Shown here piece by piece: positions 60,451 through 64,000 of a stretch of 64,000 nt of DNA. The position numbers were made by a program, and so were the translations under genes. The first letter of the stretch is position 1. Each line of letters begins with the position of its first letter. Origin of the DNA: Aphelocoma coerulescens (lineage: Eukaryota; Chordata; Aves; Passeriformes; Corvidae); NCBI RefSeq assembly GCF_041296385.1, contig NC_091017.1:10906001-10970000 (forward strand), in the 5' to 3' direction. The notes beneath the pieces are model-generated. The model ran no database searches. It was not told the DNA's origin and saw only the letters and a program-made list of their open reading frames with translations.

Positions 60451-63400
60451 CATTTCAGGGATCTGCCTTTAGCCATAATTATATGCTCACCTTTGTGGTC
60501 TCCACTTTCAAGGGCAGCGGCTGCTATACACAAAACAGCAGCATTCTTGAAGGGACACTGAACAAGATACAAGTTTTCCCACTGATATTTTCTTCCTGTA
60601 TAACCCAGACCAGGACATAAAAACAATGGCTTGTTAACAAGATAGCATACAGGGGAAAGGTTTCCATGAATAATGCAAGAAGAGTACTGTGTGGACAAGT
60701 AAGGTAGGAAAAATACACCAAGATGACCAGTAGGATACAGGAATCATGCAAGAAATGACCAGATGCTAGTCAGAGAAATTATTTTCTGAAAAGAATGTGA
60801 TTTTGTTAGCTAAACATCCTTCCGAGTGGTCAGTAATTTCTGCTCCCTATGTATTTGCTTCAGAGGTAGAAAATACAGATCTACTGATGTTCTTACTTTG
60901 TTATTAACATAAGTCAGTGCTTTGATGATCTTGCCAGGTTACTTTCCTTAAGGGCCCCCAGGTTGTGCAGTCAAAACAGATAACTTGAGAAAAAGGAAAA
61001 GAGAAAAGAAAGGGGAGCATCTGATCTGTGTTGGTCAGGGAGGTCTGGAGTAGAGGATTCCCTGTCCCTGGCAACAGCACAAGCAGTGGCAAGTCAGCAT
61101 ATGGTGCCACCCATCTCATGCAGTATTCCCAAGCAGTTTTTCCAGCCTAATTCAATCTCTGGTCTAACAGATAGATACTGATACTACCAAAAATATTCAT
61201 GAAGGATTTCTGAAGGAAGCTCATGTCCACTAACTAAATCAACTTCAGTGGTAGCTGAGAAAAGACTACATCCCACCATTTCCAGACCTACAAAGAACTA
61301 AGTCCTGTACAAAACAAATACTATTTCATTCTCATAAGCAATATTGGCACATAACAACTTTGTGTCTAGTTTGGCTATCAGCTGCACATCTCAGTTTCCT
61401 TTGAACACTGATGTGGAAGCCTTGGTAGTGGAAATCCAAAGCTCCTGAAGCAAGCAGTACAGGCTAAAAGAAAAAATTTATTTTCCAGACACAACTGCAC
61501 TTCAAATCCACTGTGGCAGATAGTTGGAAGTTTACCATTTGAATGGTGTGGACTCCTGATTTCTAAAACTAATTCCATCAGCAGCATTTTGACCAAGAAA
61601 ATGCCTTTCTACAAACACACATACATTTAAGGCTCTAGGAATGCCAGGTATTAGTGAATTGCAAACCTGTTCCATTTTCTTAAAGCTAAATATTCTCTGA
61701 CCCTTCTCTTACAGTACTGTAAATCAGGAATAACTTCAGTGAATTCTCATGAGTTACAGCCATCTAAGATAGAAACAGTGTGAAGGTAATCAATATTGCT
61801 AAACAACCCCATCTCCTACCCTGACAAAATAAAAAGCAATTTCAGAGTGGCTTTTGCCTGCTTAACAAAAGTACACTTGCAAAGAGGCTTTCAATCACTG
61901 TCTTCAAGTACAAAAACAATTAAAGTTATTTCAGAACTGCCTTTGGTGAGGTAGGTAGGAAAAGCAGCCTCAGCAGTGTATCCTTCCCTGTGAGCTCTGT
62001 AGTACTGAGGGAGATAACAAAAGTTTCCATTTCCTAATATTCTTTCTAATTCTGACCCCAGTCTTGTGATTTCAGTTGATCTCCATTGCAGGCTTCTGAA
62101 ATAAAGACTTAATGGGACTTTAAGTGGGGCTTACTCAAAATAGCTGAGTATTACCTACTTCATCAAGAGCTATCATAAAACATGTGTTAAGTCAGAAGCC
62201 TATCCTGCTGTAATTGATGATGAATTGTTGATAATTGAAGAACAAAGCAAGTTCCTTCCTTGCAAATGTGTCTTAGGTGTAAGCATGAAAGCTGAGGAGA
62301 GAAACAGAAAACAGTTTTTTAAAAAACTAAACATTTTTAAAAACTAAACAACTATACTTACTTTAAGGATATAACCACTTCAAAAAAGATAAAAAATTAA
62401 TATGTGACAACATGCACAAATCAATTGTGTTGCTTTGTCTGCAAGATCCCCTAGTCAACATGCAGCTTTCCTGCATTTTGTATTACTTCTTTCTTTGAAA
62501 TGTCAAACATTTTTCTCAAAAGCACAAGGACTATAGAACAGAGACAGATAAGATGCTCATACTCAAACTGATCCATTTCTAGCAATATTAAACCATATCC
62601 CAAGACCTTTGGAACCTCATTGGTTTTATACATAGACTTAAATCCACTGTATGTTAAGGTACAAACCCAAAATTTTCTGGACTAAGCATTCTCAACCAGG
62701 GATGTTCCTACCCCACTCCCTCTTCTTACAGTGCGATATCTGAGGAGAAAAGATGAAGGATGAGATGGTGCCAGCCAAGGAGCCAGTGGACATTAATCCG
62801 TCACCTTTCAAGAACAAGAAACAGTTTTGCATAAAGCTGAGCTTCTTTCTAACTATCTGGATATCTAATCTCTGTATCAGAGCCATACCAATGAGAGCAA
62901 ACCAGGGTACAAGGAAATGTGTTTTGCTAGGCTTGGTGTGTATAAGCTCCAACTACCTTGGAGTTACAAATCCAAAGCAATGCGGAAGCCAAGCTGTGGG
63001 CAAGTGGTTTTCCTGTGACCTAAAGATTCCCTGAAAAGCACACAGAGAAATAGGCAATAGAGCACCCAAGGCACTACAAACATGGCAATTTAATTTTGGA
63101 ATGGCATGCATTTTTGATCACTTATTTAATGAATGAGTGAATGCAGGCTGGTGTTAAAGCACATTATTTCTGTCTTGAATGCTCTGTTGCACTGTCAGAT
63201 TTTATTCACACCATTTGAGTAATAACTGACAGAGATCAAAGTTTATCTGAGCACAAACAAGGAAATGATACAGTGCCAATTTGTGCAGTGATTCTAATGG
63301 GGCCAGTTGTCCATTTTCTTTTCTCACATAAGCTGATACCCTTAAAAAAGCAAAATAAAGAGACGCAGAGAGGACAGGCTAGTGAATGAATACTGATGTA

Positions 63401-63668
63401 CCTACCTTTAAAGCACCTAACCCAGACAAAGAGGGTGACAGGGTACAAAGGAGGCCTGCACTCCTTCACAAGCCTGCATCTGTGCATGTCAGTGTGAGCA
63501 GCTGTTCTGTGCTGGGGACCAGGGACTAGTGAGGGTAGCTGGAGAAGCATATGACAGCAGCTCTGAGGGCTCTTTGCAAAGGAGATGGAGGCCAAGAACA
63601 GCCTCATCTACCACCGCACCATATATCTGTGAGTATTAAGACTATATCTGGACTACAGTGAAACACAC
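60451..63668. other. Intergenic, no gene recognised
   Basis: AT-rich unique sequence; ORFs under about 125 codons have no recognisable features. Confidence 0.7.
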
Positions 63669-63810
63669 CATAGAATCCTAGAATGGTTCAAGTTGGAAGA
63701 GGACCTGGAAGACTATCTCTTTCCAACCCCCATGCCGTGGACAGGGACACCTTCAACTAGACCAGGTTGCTCAGAGCCCCCTCCAACCTGGCCTTAAACA
63801 TCCAGATCCC
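63669..63810 (-). repeat. CR1 LINE 3' fragment
   Basis: A minus-oriented CR1 end: 'accatagaatcctagaatgg', 'agaccaggttgctcagagcc', 'caacctggccttaaacatcc'. It is truncated within the 3' region. Confidence 0.9.
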
Positions 63811-64000
63811 ATCTCTCCCAGTCCACTTTTCCCCTCTGTTTTACACAATAGTCACCCTGAATCAGCCAGGACTCCTGCAAACTTCACATCTTGAATTTTC
63901 TTTGAAAAGGAAATAAAGAAACTTTGCATAAGTGAACGATTAAAGAGGAACACCAGATTATTGTTTGTATGACACCTTCTTTTGTTAAGGTGACCTCCAG
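63811..64000. other. Window end, nothing recognised
   Basis: About 190 bases of unique sequence to the right edge. Confidence 0.6.

Noticed and set aside
18600..64000. Search for tRNA, rRNA, CRISPR arrays or further host exons
   Set aside because: No cloverleaf with A/B boxes, no spaced direct repeats and no convincing splice-flanked coding segment was recognised by eye. Distal exons of unknown genes cannot be excluded without transcript data.

Overview
The window is bird nuclear DNA. It carries the 5' part of one recognisable host gene, SLC7A11 (the xCT cystine/glutamate exchanger), on the minus strand. The repeats are avian: many 3' ends of CR1 LINEs, with the 'LPREVV' C-terminal reading and terminal ATTCTATGA-type repeats, and several ERV-type LTRs. 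The order of bird cannot be fixed from this window.

1-17,900: SLC7A11 exons 1-4, coding exons 17287-17563, 14548-14674, 10414-10529 and 1998-2123 (minus strand). Splice sites and codon phases agree, and together they encode residues 1-215 of about 500. The rest of the gene lies beyond the left edge. Just upstream of a TATA-like box is a perfect inverted pair of ATF4/CEBP-type amino-acid response elements (17880-17906), the known control signal of this gene in mammals. The introns hold CR1 fragments and an ERVL-type solo LTR nested in a CR1.

17,900-45,500: mostly intergenic sequence without a supported gene. It contains C-rich/G4 tracts near the promoter, CR1 fragments at 33.1, 38.2 and 39.2-39.6 kb, a GATA microsatellite, a polypyrimidine tract and a GC-rich LTR-like island at 42.6-43.6 kb.

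45,500-60,500: an LTR-element cluster and the most interesting part of the window. A complete small LTR element at 45513-47735 has two 285-bp LTRs differing at 5 positions, a perfect 6-bp target duplication (GAGACA) and a primer-binding-site-like sequence. Its internal region is only 1.65 kb and holds a single 438-codon ORF. That ORF joins a Gag-matrix-like N-terminus, a GC-rich Arg/Ala/Pro linker, an intact Y-box-type cold-shock domain and a Pro/Phe-rich tail. There is no protease, polymerase or envelope, so this looks like a non-autonomous element that captured a host Y-box (YBX) sequence. An older, 5'-truncated copy of the family lies at about 55.45-57.18 kb, with its cold-shock domain split by a 653-bp solo LTR flanked by GATTTA. 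A 1.06-kb ERVL-type LTR and another LTR-like segment follow.

60,500-64,000: unremarkable intergenic DNA ending in a CR1 fragment. No tRNA, rRNA, CRISPR or prokaryotic features were seen. All calls come from reading the sequence; no database search was possible.
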